Assembly (NCBI GenBank): GCA_052387855.1
Contig: JBQTIT010000003.1
Span: 62,001 to 126,000 of the forward strand
Length of the DNA: 64,000 nucleotides
DNA from: CAIYZT01 sp052387855
Lineage (GTDB): Bacteria; Pseudomonadota; Alphaproteobacteria; Rhodobacterales; Rhodobacteraceae
Direction of reading: 5' to 3'
Position numbers and translations under genes: made by a program. Shown piece after piece: positions 42,597 through 51,551 of the stretch (the stretch's first letter is position 1; each line of letters begins with the position of its first letter). The notes below the pieces were generated by a model. That model saw nothing but the letters and a program-made list of their open reading frames with translations. It was not told the origin of the DNA and did not search any database.

Positions 42597-44900
42597 ATGC
42601 GCCTTCTCGCCCTGGCCGCGCTGCTGTCGCTCTTGCCGGTGCCGCTGGCGGCGGCGCCGGCGCGGGTGATCTCGGGCGAGCATGGCGATTTCACGCGCCT
42701 GGTGGTCTATGCCGGCCCGGCCGAGGGCTGGACAGCGCAAAGCTGGGCGCTCGGCCGCACCGAGACCGGGTATGAGCTGCGCATCCAGCGGCTGGCAGAG
42801 GGATATGACACCACCGCGGTCTTTGCCCGCGTGACGCGGGACCGGCTCGCCGATCTGGTCCCCGGGGCGGGGGCCGATACGCTTGGGCTTGCGCTGAGCT
42901 GCGACTGCCACATCGCCCCCTTTGTGGTCGAGCCCGGCATTCTCGCGCTCGACATCCGCGACGGCCCGGCGCCGGCGGGCTCGCCCCACGAGACGGCGCT
43001 TGACGATCCTGCCCCCGCAGAGCCGGCCCCGGCCAAGACGGCCGGCCCGGTGCCGGCGCCCCGGTCCGACAACCCGCTTTCCCGCGCCTGGGTCGCCCTG
43101 GCGTTGGGCCAGGGAACCGCGCCTCAGCCCGCCCCGGTCGCGGGCGCGCCCCCTAATGCCCCCCCCGTCGCCGGCCCGGCCGCAGCCGGGCAACCGCCTG
43201 CGCCGCCGCCGGACGACGCCACGGCGCCCGCCGCGCTGTCCGATCCGGGGCTTGAGCCGCTCCGCGAGGCGCTGGTGCGCGAGATCAGCCTTGGCGCGGC
43301 CCGGGGCGTGGTCGGCATGGGACTGCCGGAAAATCCGCCCCTCCCCGCGAAGCCCGCAAAGGCGCCCGAGCAGGCCCGGGTCGGCCAGGGCGCGCTGCCG
43401 CAGGTCAGGGTCGGGGTGATCGACCAGGACCCCGTCGCCAACCTTGCCGCCGAGGGTGCGGTCTGCCCCGAAGAGGGCCGTCTTGACATTGCCCGCTGGG
43501 GCGACAGCCGCCCCGTCTGGGAGCAGATGGCCGAGGCGCGGTCAGGGCTGACCGGGGAATTTGACCGCCTCGACCCCGAAGCGGTGGCGCGCGCGATCCG
43601 GTTTCACCTGTTCATCGGCTTTGGGCAAGAGGCGCTGGGGCTGATCCAGGCCTTTGATCCGGGCAGTCCGGACCGCGCCTTTTGGGCCAGCATGGCCCAT
43701 GTCCTAGACGACAAGGCCGACCCGGCCCCGGCCTTTGGCGGACTTTCGTCCTGCGATGGCCCCGCTGCCCTGTGGTCGCTCATGGCCGAGACGGCAGACA
43801 CCGGCCCGGGGGCGAATTTCCCGGCCGTGCAGCGCGCCTTTTCGGCGCTTCCCGCGGCGATGCGGCAAGCCCTGGGCCCGCGGCTGATCAAGAAACTCGC
43901 CGCAGCCGGGGCCGAGTCCGCGGTGCAGGTCGTCGCCAATGCCATCCGGCGCCCGGGCGACACCGGCAACCGCGACGTCGCGCTGATGGACGCCGGTCTG
44001 GCCGCAGACGCCGGTGAGTTCGCGGCAGCGGACCGGCTCTTGCGCCCGCTGCTTGACGATCCCGGTCCCGGCACGCCGGAGGCGACGGTCATGCTGGTCG
44101 AAAGCCATGCCGGGCGCGGCCTGCCCCTGCCGTGGGGCACGCTCGAAGCGATCAGCGCCTACGCGGCCGAGCGCGCCGGCGGCCCGGATGGGCAGCGGTT
44201 CGGCCGCGCCCTGACGCTTGCCCTTGCCCTGTCGGGCGAGCCGGCCCGCGCCTTTGCCGAAGCGGGCGGCGCGGGGGAGGTGATGGCCGACCTCTGGCGG
44301 CTTTTGACCGACCTTGGCACCGACGACCAGATCCTGGACCTTGCCACCCTTGCGCCGGGCAGCGCCGCGCCGGCCGCCGCCGCCGGGCAAGCGACGCGGC
44401 TGGCCGAGCGGTTCCTGAACCTTGGGTTGCCGGACCAGGCCCGCGCCTGGCTGGCAGGCGCGCCGGAACCGGACCGGCTGCTCGCGGCGCGGGTCGCGAT
44501 CGCGCAGCGGGACGGGGTCTTGGCGATGAGCACCCTGAGCGGCATCACCGGCGCGGCCGCCGATGAGCTGCGCCTTGCCGCGCTGGTCTTGACCGGCGAG
44601 GGAGAGCAAGCCGTCCCCGCGCTGCTGAGCAGCGGCCGCAAGAGCGAGGCCGACGCGCTTCTGGCCCAGGCGGGGGACTGGCCGGCGCTGCGCGCGGGGG
44701 GGCAGCCGCACTGGCAGGCGGCGGCCAGTGCGCTTGCTCCGCCAGGTGGCCCGCCGCTTGCCGGCCCGCTGGCCGAGGGGGCGGCATTGGCCGACCGCGC
44801 CGCCCAGACCCGCGCGGCGGTGCTGTCTCTGCTCGCGGCGGTTCCGGGTGCAGAAAATTTGGGTGCAGAAAATTTGGGCGCAGAGATATCGGCGCCATGA
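42597..44900 (+). CDS. Large secreted protein of unknown function in the flagellar cluster
   Basis: A 767-residue exported protein I do not recognise. A signal peptide (MRLLALAALLSLLPVPLAAA) leads to a beta-rich region (HGDFTRLVVYAGPAEGW; IAPFVVEPGILALDIRDG) that looks AMIN- or secretin-like in style. A Pro/Ala-rich linker (about 125-230) is followed by a long helical part (about 300-730) that looks like TPR or Sel1-type repeats. The C-terminus ends in two GAENL units from a 15-bp DNA tandem. It starts one base after motA and precedes a lytic transglycosylase, so a role at the stator or peptidoglycan passage is the simplest guess. Confidence 0.7.
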   Translation: MRLLALAALLSLLPVPLAAAPARVISGEHGDFTRLVVYAGPAEGWTAQSWALGRTETGYELRIQRLAEGYDTTAVFARVTRDRLADLVPGAGADTLGLALSCDCHIAPFVVEPGILALDIRDGPAPAGSPHETALDDPAPAEPAPAKTAGPVPAPRSDNPLSRAWVALALGQGTAPQPAPVAGAPPNAPPVAGPAAAGQPPAPPPDDATAPAALSDPGLEPLREALVREISLGAARGVVGMGLPENPPLPAKPAKAPEQARVGQGALPQVRVGVIDQDPVANLAAEGAVCPEEGRLDIARWGDSRPVWEQMAEARSGLTGEFDRLDPEAVARAIRFHLFIGFGQEALGLIQAFDPGSPDRAFWASMAHVLDDKADPAPAFGGLSSCDGPAALWSLMAETADTGPGANFPAVQRAFSALPAAMRQALGPRLIKKLAAAGAESAVQVVANAIRRPGDTGNRDVALMDAGLAADAGEFAAADRLLRPLLDDPGPGTPEATVMLVESHAGRGLPLPWGTLEAISAYAAERAGGPDGQRFGRALTLALALSGEPARAFAEAGGAGEVMADLWRLLTDLGTDDQILDLATLAPGSAAPAAAAGQATRLAERFLNLGLPDQARAWLAGAPEPDRLLAARVAIAQRDGVLAMSTLSGITGAAADELRLAALVLTGEGEQAVPALLSSGRKSEADALLAQAGDWPALRAGGQPHWQAAASALAPPGGPPLAGPLAEGAALADRAAQTRAAVLSLLAAVPGAENLGAENLGAEISAP
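44847..44885 (+). repeat. 15-bp tandem repeat at the end of the 767-residue gene
   Basis: Two exact copies of GGTGCAGAAAATTTG and a partial third, encoding GAENLGAENLGAE. The unit is AT-richer than its surroundings. It stays in frame, so copy number could change without disrupting the gene. Confidence 0.85.
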
Positions 44901-44983
44901 CGGCGCCGGTTACGCTTCCGCAAGGGTTGACCGCCTAGACTGGCCACAATGCCCCGCAAAGCGGGGACCTGCCGGAGAATCCG

Positions 44984-45664
44984 ATGCGAAGACTGGCGTC
45001 TTGCCTGTGCCTTAGCCTGATCCTGTCGCCCGTCGCCACGCCGGCGCCGGCGATGCAGGACCCTTCGGATCTTTGTGATCGGGCCGCCCGCCGCGCGGCA
45101 GAGGAATTTGGCGTCCCGACCGATCTGATGCTGGCCATCGCCCGGGTCGAGACCGGGCGCGACCGCGGTCAGGGCCTGGCGCCCTGGCCCTGGACGGTCA
45201 ATGTCGGTGGCGACGGGGCCTTTTTCGACGCGCCGGGGCCGGCACTGGACCATGTCGCGCGCATGTTGCAGACGGGGACCGAGAACATCGACATCGGCTG
45301 CTTTCAGGTGAATTTCCGCTGGCACGGCGATGCCTTTGCCTCGCTTGAGACGATGATCGACCCCGACCTCAACGCCGGCTATGCCGCCCGGTTGCTGCTG
45401 GACCTGCGCCAGTCCCTTGGCACCTGGTCCGGGGCCGTCGGCGCCTACCATTCGCGCACCGGCGATCTGGCTGCGGCCTATGTCCGCCGGGTTGACGCCC
45501 TGTTGGCCGGGGGGCTGGCGCCCTCGGCGCCCCTGCCCGCGGATACGATCCTGGCGGTCCGGATCAACCGCTATCCGCTGCTGCGCGCCGGCCAGGCGGG
45601 CCAGGGCGGCTCACTGGTGCCGGCGACCGGGTCCGCCGGCGCGCTCTTTGCCCGGGCAGATTGA
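44984..45664 (+). CDS. SLT-domain lytic transglycosylase of the flagellar cluster
   Basis: A 226-residue exported muramidase. The signal peptide ends near APAMQ (about 24). The catalytic Glu is in MLAIARVETGRDRG, followed by the motifs NIDIGCFQVNFRWHGDAF and GAVGAYHSRTGDLAAAYV. It probably cuts peptidoglycan to let the rod through, as SltF does in Rhodobacter sphaeroides. FlgJ in this cluster (59267) lacks a muramidase domain, so this protein can supply that activity. It is followed by flhA. Confidence 0.88.
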   Translation: MRRLASCLCLSLILSPVATPAPAMQDPSDLCDRAARRAAEEFGVPTDLMLAIARVETGRDRGQGLAPWPWTVNVGGDGAFFDAPGPALDHVARMLQTGTENIDIGCFQVNFRWHGDAFASLETMIDPDLNAGYAARLLLDLRQSLGTWSGAVGAYHSRTGDLAAAYVRRVDALLAGGLAPSAPLPADTILAVRINRYPLLRAGQAGQGGSLVPATGSAGALFARAD

Positions 45665-45666
45665 CC

Positions 45667-47742
45667 ATGCCCACGCTCCTTCGTCCCGAGGTTCAGTTCC
45701 GCCCCACGATCCTGCTCGCGCTGGCCCTGATGGGCGTGATCATCATGATGGTCCTGCCGGTGCCGTTCTGGCTTTTGGACATCGGGCTGGCGCTGTCCTT
45801 TGCGCTGGCGATCCTGATGCTGACCGTGACCCTGTTCATCGAGCGGCCGCTGGACTTTTCGGCCTTTCCGACGATCCTGCTGGCCAGCCTGATCCTGCGC
45901 CTGTCGCTCAATGTCTCGTCAACCAAGCTGATCATCGGGCAGGGACACACGGGCACCGACGCCGCCGGCCACGTCATCGAAGCCTTTGCCGAATTCATCA
46001 TGGGCGGCAATCTGTTGCTGGGGATCGTGGTCTTTGTCGTGCTAATGATCGTCAACTTCATGGTGATCACCAAGGGCGCCGGCCGCATGGCCGAGGTGGG
46101 CGCGCGGTTCGCGCTTGACGGGATGCCCGGCAAGCAGCTTGCCATTGACGCCGACATGGCCGCCGGCGCGATCACCCACGCCGAGGCCAAGGCGCGGCGC
46201 GAGCGTGATCTGGCCGAGACGAACTTTTTCGGCTCGCTCGACGGGGCATCGAAATTCGTCAAGGGCGACGCCGTTGCGGGGCTCTTGATCACGCTTTTGA
46301 ACATCGTGATGGGCCTGGTGGTCGGTGTCGCGGTGCATGGCATGCCGCTGGCCTCGGCGTTTGAAACCTATGCCATCCTGACGGTCGGTGACGGATTGGT
46401 CACCCAGATCCCGGCCGTCGTGATCTCGGTCGCGGCGGCGCTGCTGCTCGCGCGCGGCGGCAAGGAAGAGGCGACCGACATCTCGATGTTCACCCAGCTT
46501 GGCCGCTACCCCGGCGCGCTGGGCAGCGTCGCGGCGCTGATGGCGCTGTTCGCGCTGGTGCCTGGGCTGCCGTTCCTGCCCTTTATCGCTGGCGCCGGCG
46601 CCCTGGCCTATGCCGCCTTTCGCGCCGCGCGCCGGGGCACGCGCGCTGTGGCCGCCAATGCGCCGCCATCCCCGCCCGCGCCGAAAAAGACGCTGGGGGA
46701 TATCCTGGACTTTGACGACATCCACATCGAATTTGCCCCCAATCTGGTGGCCATGGTGCTTGACCCGGCCACCGGGCTGGATGCGCGGATCAACAACATG
46801 CGCAATCATGTGGCGGCGCAATACGGCCTGATCCTGCCCGAGATTCGGCTGACCGACGATGCCAGCCTGCCGCCGGGCACCTACCGCATCCAGCTTCAGG
46901 GGGTGGAACGGGTCAAGGACCGGCTGATGCCCGATCGCGCGCTGGTACTGATGACCGACGGCGTCTCGGCGCCCGACGGGCTGGATGTCAAGGAGCCGGT
47001 CTATGGCGCGCCGGCCCGCTGGATCCTTGCCGACGACCAGGACGAGGCCGCCCTGCGCGGGCTGACCGTGGTCTCGGCGCCCGAGGTGCTGGCCACCCAC
47101 CTGCTGGAGGTGATCCGGGGCAATCTGGCACGGCTCTTGTCGCTGCGCGGCCTGCGCCGCCTGCTCGAAGAGTTCGCCCGCGTGTCAGACCCGGCCCGGG
47201 CCGAGGCGAACCGGCGGCTGCTGGACGAGCTGATCCCGGAAAAGGTCTCGGTCGAGCTGTTGCTGACGGTGCTGCGGCTCTTGCTCGAAGAGCGGGTCTC
47301 GATCCGCAACCTGCCGCTGATCCTTGAATCCATCGCCGAGGGGCGGGGCCTCGGCTCACCCGAGGCGGTGGCCGAGCATGTCCGCCAGCGGCTGGGCTTT
47401 CAGCTTGTGGCAGAGCTCAAGCGCGACGACGGCACCATTCCGCTGATCCAGCTTGCCCCGGAATGGGAAAAGACCTTTGCCGCCCACCAGATCGACGGCG
47501 AGCGGGGAATGCGCGATGTGGCCCTGCCGCCGGACCAGTTCTCGCGCCTGGCGGGGGCGATCGCGGACAAGCTGCAGCGGGCGGCCGAGGCGGGGACATT
47601 TCCGGCGCTGGTAACCTCGACGCTGCGCCGGCGGTTCGTGCGGACGGTGACGGTGGCCAAGGGGCTTTCGGTGCCGGTCCTGTCCTATGAAGAGATCGGG
47701 ATGGAGGCGCGTCCGGCACTTGTCGGGGTCGTGGCGCCGTGA
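45667..47742 (+). CDS. flhA: Flagellar export gate protein FlhA
   Basis: A 691-residue export-gate protein with an N-terminal set of eight membrane helices and a large cytoplasmic domain. Motifs include FPTILLASLILRLSLNVSST, FVVLMIVNFMVITKGAGR and MPGKQLAIDADMAAGAITHA, the FHIPEP signature region. The cytoplasmic ring ends with VLSYEEIGMEARPALVGVVA. ATG 45667 chosen; TTG 45661 overlaps the SLT stop. The gene leads into flhA-fliR-flhB by short overlaps. Confidence 0.96.
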   Translation: MPTLLRPEVQFRPTILLALALMGVIIMMVLPVPFWLLDIGLALSFALAILMLTVTLFIERPLDFSAFPTILLASLILRLSLNVSSTKLIIGQGHTGTDAAGHVIEAFAEFIMGGNLLLGIVVFVVLMIVNFMVITKGAGRMAEVGARFALDGMPGKQLAIDADMAAGAITHAEAKARRERDLAETNFFGSLDGASKFVKGDAVAGLLITLLNIVMGLVVGVAVHGMPLASAFETYAILTVGDGLVTQIPAVVISVAAALLLARGGKEEATDISMFTQLGRYPGALGSVAALMALFALVPGLPFLPFIAGAGALAYAAFRAARRGTRAVAANAPPSPPAPKKTLGDILDFDDIHIEFAPNLVAMVLDPATGLDARINNMRNHVAAQYGLILPEIRLTDDASLPPGTYRIQLQGVERVKDRLMPDRALVLMTDGVSAPDGLDVKEPVYGAPARWILADDQDEAALRGLTVVSAPEVLATHLLEVIRGNLARLLSLRGLRRLLEEFARVSDPARAEANRRLLDELIPEKVSVELLLTVLRLLLEERVSIRNLPLILESIAEGRGLGSPEAVAEHVRQRLGFQLVAELKRDDGTIPLIQLAPEWEKTFAAHQIDGERGMRDVALPPDQFSRLAGAIADKLQRAAEAGTFPALVTSTLRRRFVRTVTVAKGLSVPVLSYEEIGMEARPALVGVVAP

Positions 47743-48515
47743 TCGGTCAGATTGTCGCCCTGGCCACCGACCTGACCGGGCAGACGCAGCTTTGGCTGTG
47801 GTCGGCGGCCCTGGTGTTTCTGCGCGTCGGGGCGGCGATGGCCCTGATGCCCGCCTTTGGCGAGATGGTCGTGCCGGTCCGGGTGCGGCTTGGCCTGGCC
47901 CTGGCCTTTACCGCCATCGTGCTGCCGGCGAGCCTGGGCCCCGGCGCCGCCCCACCCGGCCTGGCCGCCGCAGGGGTCGAGGTGCTGATCGGCCTGATGC
48001 TGGGGATCGGGTTGCGCCTTTTCGTCCTGGCACTTCAGACCGCGGCGGTCATCGCGGCCAACGCCATGTCGCTGTCGCAGCTTTTCGGCGGCGCCGGTCC
48101 CGAGCCGCAGCCGGCCCTGGGCAATCTGTTGACCATGGCCGCATTGGCGCTGGCGGTCTCGCTGGGGCTGCATGTGAAACTCGCCGGGCTTTTCATCGCC
48201 TCGTACCAGATCTTTCCGGCCGGCGCGGTGCCCCTGTCGGCCGACGCCGCGCGTTGGGGCATCGCGCAGGTCTCCGGCTTTTTCGTGCTGGCCTTCACGC
48301 TGGCGGCGCCCTTTGCCCTGGCGGCGATGGTCTACAACCTCGCCCTCGGCGTCATCAGCAAGGCGATGCCGCAGTTGATGGTGGTGATGGTCGGCGCCCC
48401 GCTGCTGACCGGGGGCGCCATGGTCCTGATGGTCCTTGTCCTGCCGTTCCTGCTGTCGATCTGGCACGGCGCGTTTGACGCCTTTCTGCTCCGGCCCGCA
48501 CGGATCGCCCCGTGA
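47739..48515 (+). CDS. fliR: Flagellar export gate protein FliR
   Basis: A 258-residue integral membrane gate subunit, with about six hydrophobic helices. Signature segments are FLRVGAAMALMPAFGEMVVP, VRVRLGLALAFTAIVLPASL and MVYNLALGVISKAMPQLMVV. GTG start at 47739 overlaps the flhA stop, and its own stop overlaps flhB. With FliP and FliQ it forms the export channel. Confidence 0.95.
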   Translation: MIGQIVALATDLTGQTQLWLWSAALVFLRVGAAMALMPAFGEMVVPVRVRLGLALAFTAIVLPASLGPGAAPPGLAAAGVEVLIGLMLGIGLRLFVLALQTAAVIAANAMSLSQLFGGAGPEPQPALGNLLTMAALALAVSLGLHVKLAGLFIASYQIFPAGAVPLSADAARWGIAQVSGFFVLAFTLAAPFALAAMVYNLALGVISKAMPQLMVVMVGAPLLTGGAMVLMVLVLPFLLSIWHGAFDAFLLRPARIAP

Positions 48516-49594
48516 GCGAGGGTGAGGGCGAAGACAAGCCGCACGACGCCTCGCAAAAGCGGCTGGAGGACGCCCGCAAGAAGGGCCAGATCCCGACCTC
48601 TGCCGATCTTTACGGCGCCGCCTCGTTGGGCGGGCTGGTGGCCGCGGCGATGATCTTTGGCCCCGGCGCGCTTTCAAGCGCCGGCCTGGCCGGCCAGGGG
48701 CTGCTGGAGGGGGCCGACCGGATGGCGCCCGCGCTGCTGCGCGCCCCGAGCGCCACCCTGACCGGGATCGGCGGCGCCCTTTTGTGGCCGCTGGCGCCGT
48801 TTTTCGTGCTGCCGGGGATCTTTGTCCTGGTCATGGCGGTGCTGCAACAGTCCACCTCGGTCGTGGCTGATCGCATCCGCCCCAAGGTGTCGCGGATCTC
48901 GCCCATCTCGATCGCAAGGCAGAAATTCGGCCGCGAGGGCCTGTTCCAGTTCGCCAAGAGCGCGGTCAAGCTGGTGGCGATCTCGTGGCTGTTGGTGGTC
49001 TACACCCTGGGCAAGGGCGAATTGATCCTGTCCAGCCTGCGGATGTCGCCGGCCCAGTCGACCGCGGCCATGATGTCAATGATGGCCGAGTTTCTGATGC
49101 TTGCGCTGATGTTCACCCTGCTGGCCGGCGGGATCGACTATGGCTGGCAGATCCTGCAGCACCTGTTCCGAAACCGCATGTCGCGCAAGGAACTGTCCGA
49201 TGAGATGAAGGAGGCAGAGGGCGACCCGCACGTCAAGATGCAGCGCCGCGCGCGAGGGCAGGGCATCGCCATGAACCAGATGCTGGCCGATGTGGCCAAG
49301 GCCGATGTGGTGATCGTGAACCCGACCCATTACGCCGTGGCGCTGAAATGGCGTCGGGGGGACAGGACGGCGCCGATCTGCGTGGCCAAGGGCGTTGACG
49401 AGATCGCCGCCCAGATCCGCGCTGCGGCGGCCGAGCATGGGGTGCCCCTGCACAGCGATCCGCCGACCGCGCGCGCGATCCATGCCTCGGTCGAGATCGG
49501 AAAGCCGATCCGCCCCGACCACTACCGCGCCGTTGCCGCCGCGATCCGCTTTGCCGAGGCGATGCGCAAGAAGTCGAAAGGCTGGAAGGGATGA
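48512..49594 (+). CDS. flhB: Flagellar export switch protein FlhB
   Basis: A 360-residue protein: four membrane helices, then a cytoplasmic autocleaving domain with the NPTH motif (VIVNPTHYAVALKW, Asn about 270). Autocleavage between Asn and Pro lets export change from rod/hook to filament substrates. The N-terminus EDKPHDASQKRLEDARKKGQ is typical. GTG 48512 overlaps fliR; the stop overlaps the next small gene. Confidence 0.96.
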   Translation: MSEGEGEDKPHDASQKRLEDARKKGQIPTSADLYGAASLGGLVAAAMIFGPGALSSAGLAGQGLLEGADRMAPALLRAPSATLTGIGGALLWPLAPFFVLPGIFVLVMAVLQQSTSVVADRIRPKVSRISPISIARQKFGREGLFQFAKSAVKLVAISWLLVVYTLGKGELILSSLRMSPAQSTAAMMSMMAEFLMLALMFTLLAGGIDYGWQILQHLFRNRMSRKELSDEMKEAEGDPHVKMQRRARGQGIAMNQMLADVAKADVVIVNPTHYAVALKWRRGDRTAPICVAKGVDEIAAQIRAAAAEHGVPLHSDPPTARAIHASVEIGKPIRPDHYRAVAAAIRFAEAMRKKSKGWKG

Positions 49595-49926
49595 GCGGCG
49601 CGGACGCAGGCCAGCTTCTGGCGCTGCAGGGGCTGGCGCAGCTTGTGCTTGATGCCCGGCTGAGCGAGGTCAAGGCGCTCGCCCGGTCAAGGGAGGCCTC
49701 CCTGGCCCGGCTGGCCGACCTGAACCGGTCCTTTGAGGCGCCCGACCTGCACCCGGTGGCCGCGGCCGAGGCCGAAATCCGGTTTCAACGCTGGGCCGAC
49801 CTGCGCCGGGCCGAGGTCAACGAGACCCTTGCCCGCCAGAACGTCCGGCTGGAAGAGTTGCGCGACGCCGCCCGTCTGGCCTTTGGCCGCGCGACGGCGC
49901 TGTCACGGCTCAGCGGCAAGGGCTGA
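49591..49926 (+). CDS. Small helical protein after flhB, FliJ-like candidate
   Basis: A 111-residue, almost wholly helical protein rich in Ala, Arg, Leu and Glu (DARLSEVKALARSREASLAR; VNETLARQNVRLEELRDAAR). It starts within the flhB stop (ATGA), so it is a real member of the operon. No fliJ is visible next to fliI in this window, and this protein has the size and coiled-coil style of FliJ, the export chaperone/central stalk. That identification is inference; FlgN-type or other chaperones are alternatives. Confidence 0.75.
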   Translation: MSGADAGQLLALQGLAQLVLDARLSEVKALARSREASLARLADLNRSFEAPDLHPVAAAEAEIRFQRWADLRRAEVNETLARQNVRLEELRDAARLAFGRATALSRLSGKG

Positions 49927-49937
49927 GGCGGGACCGG

Positions 49938-50402
49938 TCAGGTATCCTGGCGGGCGATGTCGGAAATCAGCACGGCCCTTGAAATGTCGCCCGTCACCGC
50001 CACGGCAGCCTCGAACAGCTCGTCGCGCAACAGCACCAGATTGGCCGAATCGGTAAAGGCGCCTCGGAAGCCGCCGGAATTGGCATGGTCGAACAGCACC
50101 TGCAGCAGAACATCGCGCAACTTTGGCTCAAGGCTGTAGATCTTTTCCCGCGCCCCCGGTTCAACCTCAAGCGACAGGGTCAGGATGACCATCGAGACCA
50201 CGCGCCCCTCTTCGACCACGGGCACGATGAACTGGTTGTTCAATTTGACATATTCCGGCGGCTCGGTCGGCATGACGGCTGCGGCCGCTGCGATCTCTTC
50301 GGCGGTCGGCTCTGGCGGCGGGGGGCGCAGGGCCAGACCGGCGCCGATGCCGGCGCCCAGACCGACCAGACCCAGAAGAAGGGGAAGGAGTTTCTTGATC
50401 AT
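49938..50402 (-). CDS. Second FliL-like protein, in the flgH operon
   Basis: A 154-residue single-pass protein: signal/anchor helix MIKKLLPLLLGLVGLGAGIG, a Pro/Glu linker, then a FliL-type periplasmic domain (YVKLNNQFIVPVVEEGRVVS; VMVILTLSLEVEPG-like strand, and VLLRDELFEAAVAVTGD). It differs clearly from the FliL at 40161. As last gene after flgH it likely helps basal-body or stator function; two FliL-type genes per cluster occur in Rhodobacteraceae. Convergent with the FliJ-like gene, 11 bases away. Confidence 0.82.
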   Translation of the reverse strand: MIKKLLPLLLGLVGLGAGIGAGLALRPPPPEPTAEEIAAAAAVMPTEPPEYVKLNNQFIVPVVEEGRVVSMVILTLSLEVEPGAREKIYSLEPKLRDVLLQVLFDHANSGGFRGAFTDSANLVLLRDELFEAAVAVTGDISRAVLISDIARQDT

Positions 50403-50407
50403 GATGC

Positions 50408-51121
50408 TCAGAAGGGCAGGATTTTCTCGGCGATCTGGTCGCCGTAGCGGGGTTGCTGGACCTCGGTGATCTGCCCGCGTCCGCCATAGGAAATCTGGGC
50501 GCCGGCGATCTTGTCATAGGTGATCTCGTTGCGGCGCGAGATGTCGGCCGGGCGGATGTAGCCGGTGATCAACAGCTCGCGCAGCTCGAAGTTGACGCGC
50601 ACCTCTTGCCGCCCCTCGATGCGCACCACGCCGTTGGGCAGCTCTTGCACCACCGTCGCGGCGACGCGCAGGGTCAGCTTTTCGGCGCGCGAGACCGAAC
50701 CGTTGCCGTTGAAGGACGAGGCAGAGGTGGTCTGATAGCCCGGATCCAGCGTCAGCCCCTCGGCCTCGATCCGCTCGGTGAGGCCAAAGAGCGAGGGGAC
50801 CGACATGGACTGGTCCGACCCGCGCGCCCGGGCCGACTGGTTGTCGAACTGGGCCTGATCGTCGATCTCGATGACGACGGTCAGAATGTCGCCCCGACGG
50901 GCCGCGCGCCGGTCGCCCAACAGCGCCGCCTCGCCGGCCGTCCACAGCGAGGACTGGTCGGACGCAGAGAGCGAAGCCATCTCGACCGTGGGATTGGCGT
51001 ACATCGCCGCCGTTTCGGCAGTCTGGTCGCCCGGGGTGAATCCGGGCGCCGCGCCGACCTGACCAAGCGGAGAGCAGGCCGCCGCCAGCAAAAGGAAAAG
51101 GCAGGAAATGACGCGGTTCAT
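50408..51121 (-). CDS. flgH: Flagellar L-ring lipoprotein FlgH
   Basis: A 237-residue outer-membrane ring lipoprotein. The signal MNRVISCLFLLLAAAC places the lipidated Cys at about 16. Family motifs are SLWTAGEAALLGDRRAARRG, DILTVVIEIDDQAQFDNQS and ITGYIRPADISRRNEITYDK. Ends QRYGDQIAEKILPF-like (QQPRYGDQIAEKILPF). Part of the long minus-strand rod/ring operon. Confidence 0.96.
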   Translation of the reverse strand: MNRVISCLFLLLAAACSPLGQVGAAPGFTPGDQTAETAAMYANPTVEMASLSASDQSSLWTAGEAALLGDRRAARRGDILTVVIEIDDQAQFDNQSARARGSDQSMSVPSLFGLTERIEAEGLTLDPGYQTTSASSFNGNGSVSRAEKLTLRVAATVVQELPNGVVRIEGRQEVRVNFELRELLITGYIRPADISRRNEITYDKIAGAQISYGGRGQITEVQQPRYGDQIAEKILPF

Positions 51122-51125
51122 GGTT

Positions 51126-51551
51126 CTATCCTTGGGGAGATGAGACGCGGATGGTGCCGTCTGCGGCGACCATGCCGATGACGGTGGCGCGCGAGGACAG
51201 GTTCATGACCCGCACCACATCGCCCAGCCCGCCGCGATCCAGCATCCGCCCTTCGGCCAGGATGAGCAGGCCGCCCAAGGCATACTGGATGGTGACGATC
51301 TGGTTGCGGTCCACCAGCGCGGGCGGGCCGAGGTCTTCGGGGCGGATGGGCCGGCCGGCGTAGATGGCAACCCGCGCCTCCATCCCGATGGCCAGGTCGG
51401 GGTGGTCGGCGGCGCCGGGGATCACATCGGCGATGAGCGTGATGTCGGCCGCGGTCAGGATCGTCAGCGGCCGGATGGTGCGGGCCGCGATGAGGCTCTC
51501 GGCCAGAGCCGGGCCCGGCAGCGCCAGCAGGATCGCGGCGAGCCAGCGCAT
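51126..51551 (-). CDS. flgA: P-ring assembly chaperone FlgA
   Basis: A 141-residue periplasmic protein, with a signal peptide ending at GPALAES (about 17). The SAF domain shows AARTIRPLTILTAADITLIA and the C-terminal VRVMNLSSRATVIGMVAADG then TIRVS. It helps FlgI assemble the P ring. It is on the short side compared with enteric FlgA, as usual for alphaproteobacteria. The start overlaps the flgG stop. Confidence 0.92.
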   Translation of the reverse strand: MRWLAAILLALPGPALAESLIAARTIRPLTILTAADITLIADVIPGAADHPDLAIGMEARVAIYAGRPIRPEDLGPPALVDRNQIVTIQYALGGLLILAEGRMLDRGGLGDVVRVMNLSSRATVIGMVAADGTIRVSSPQG

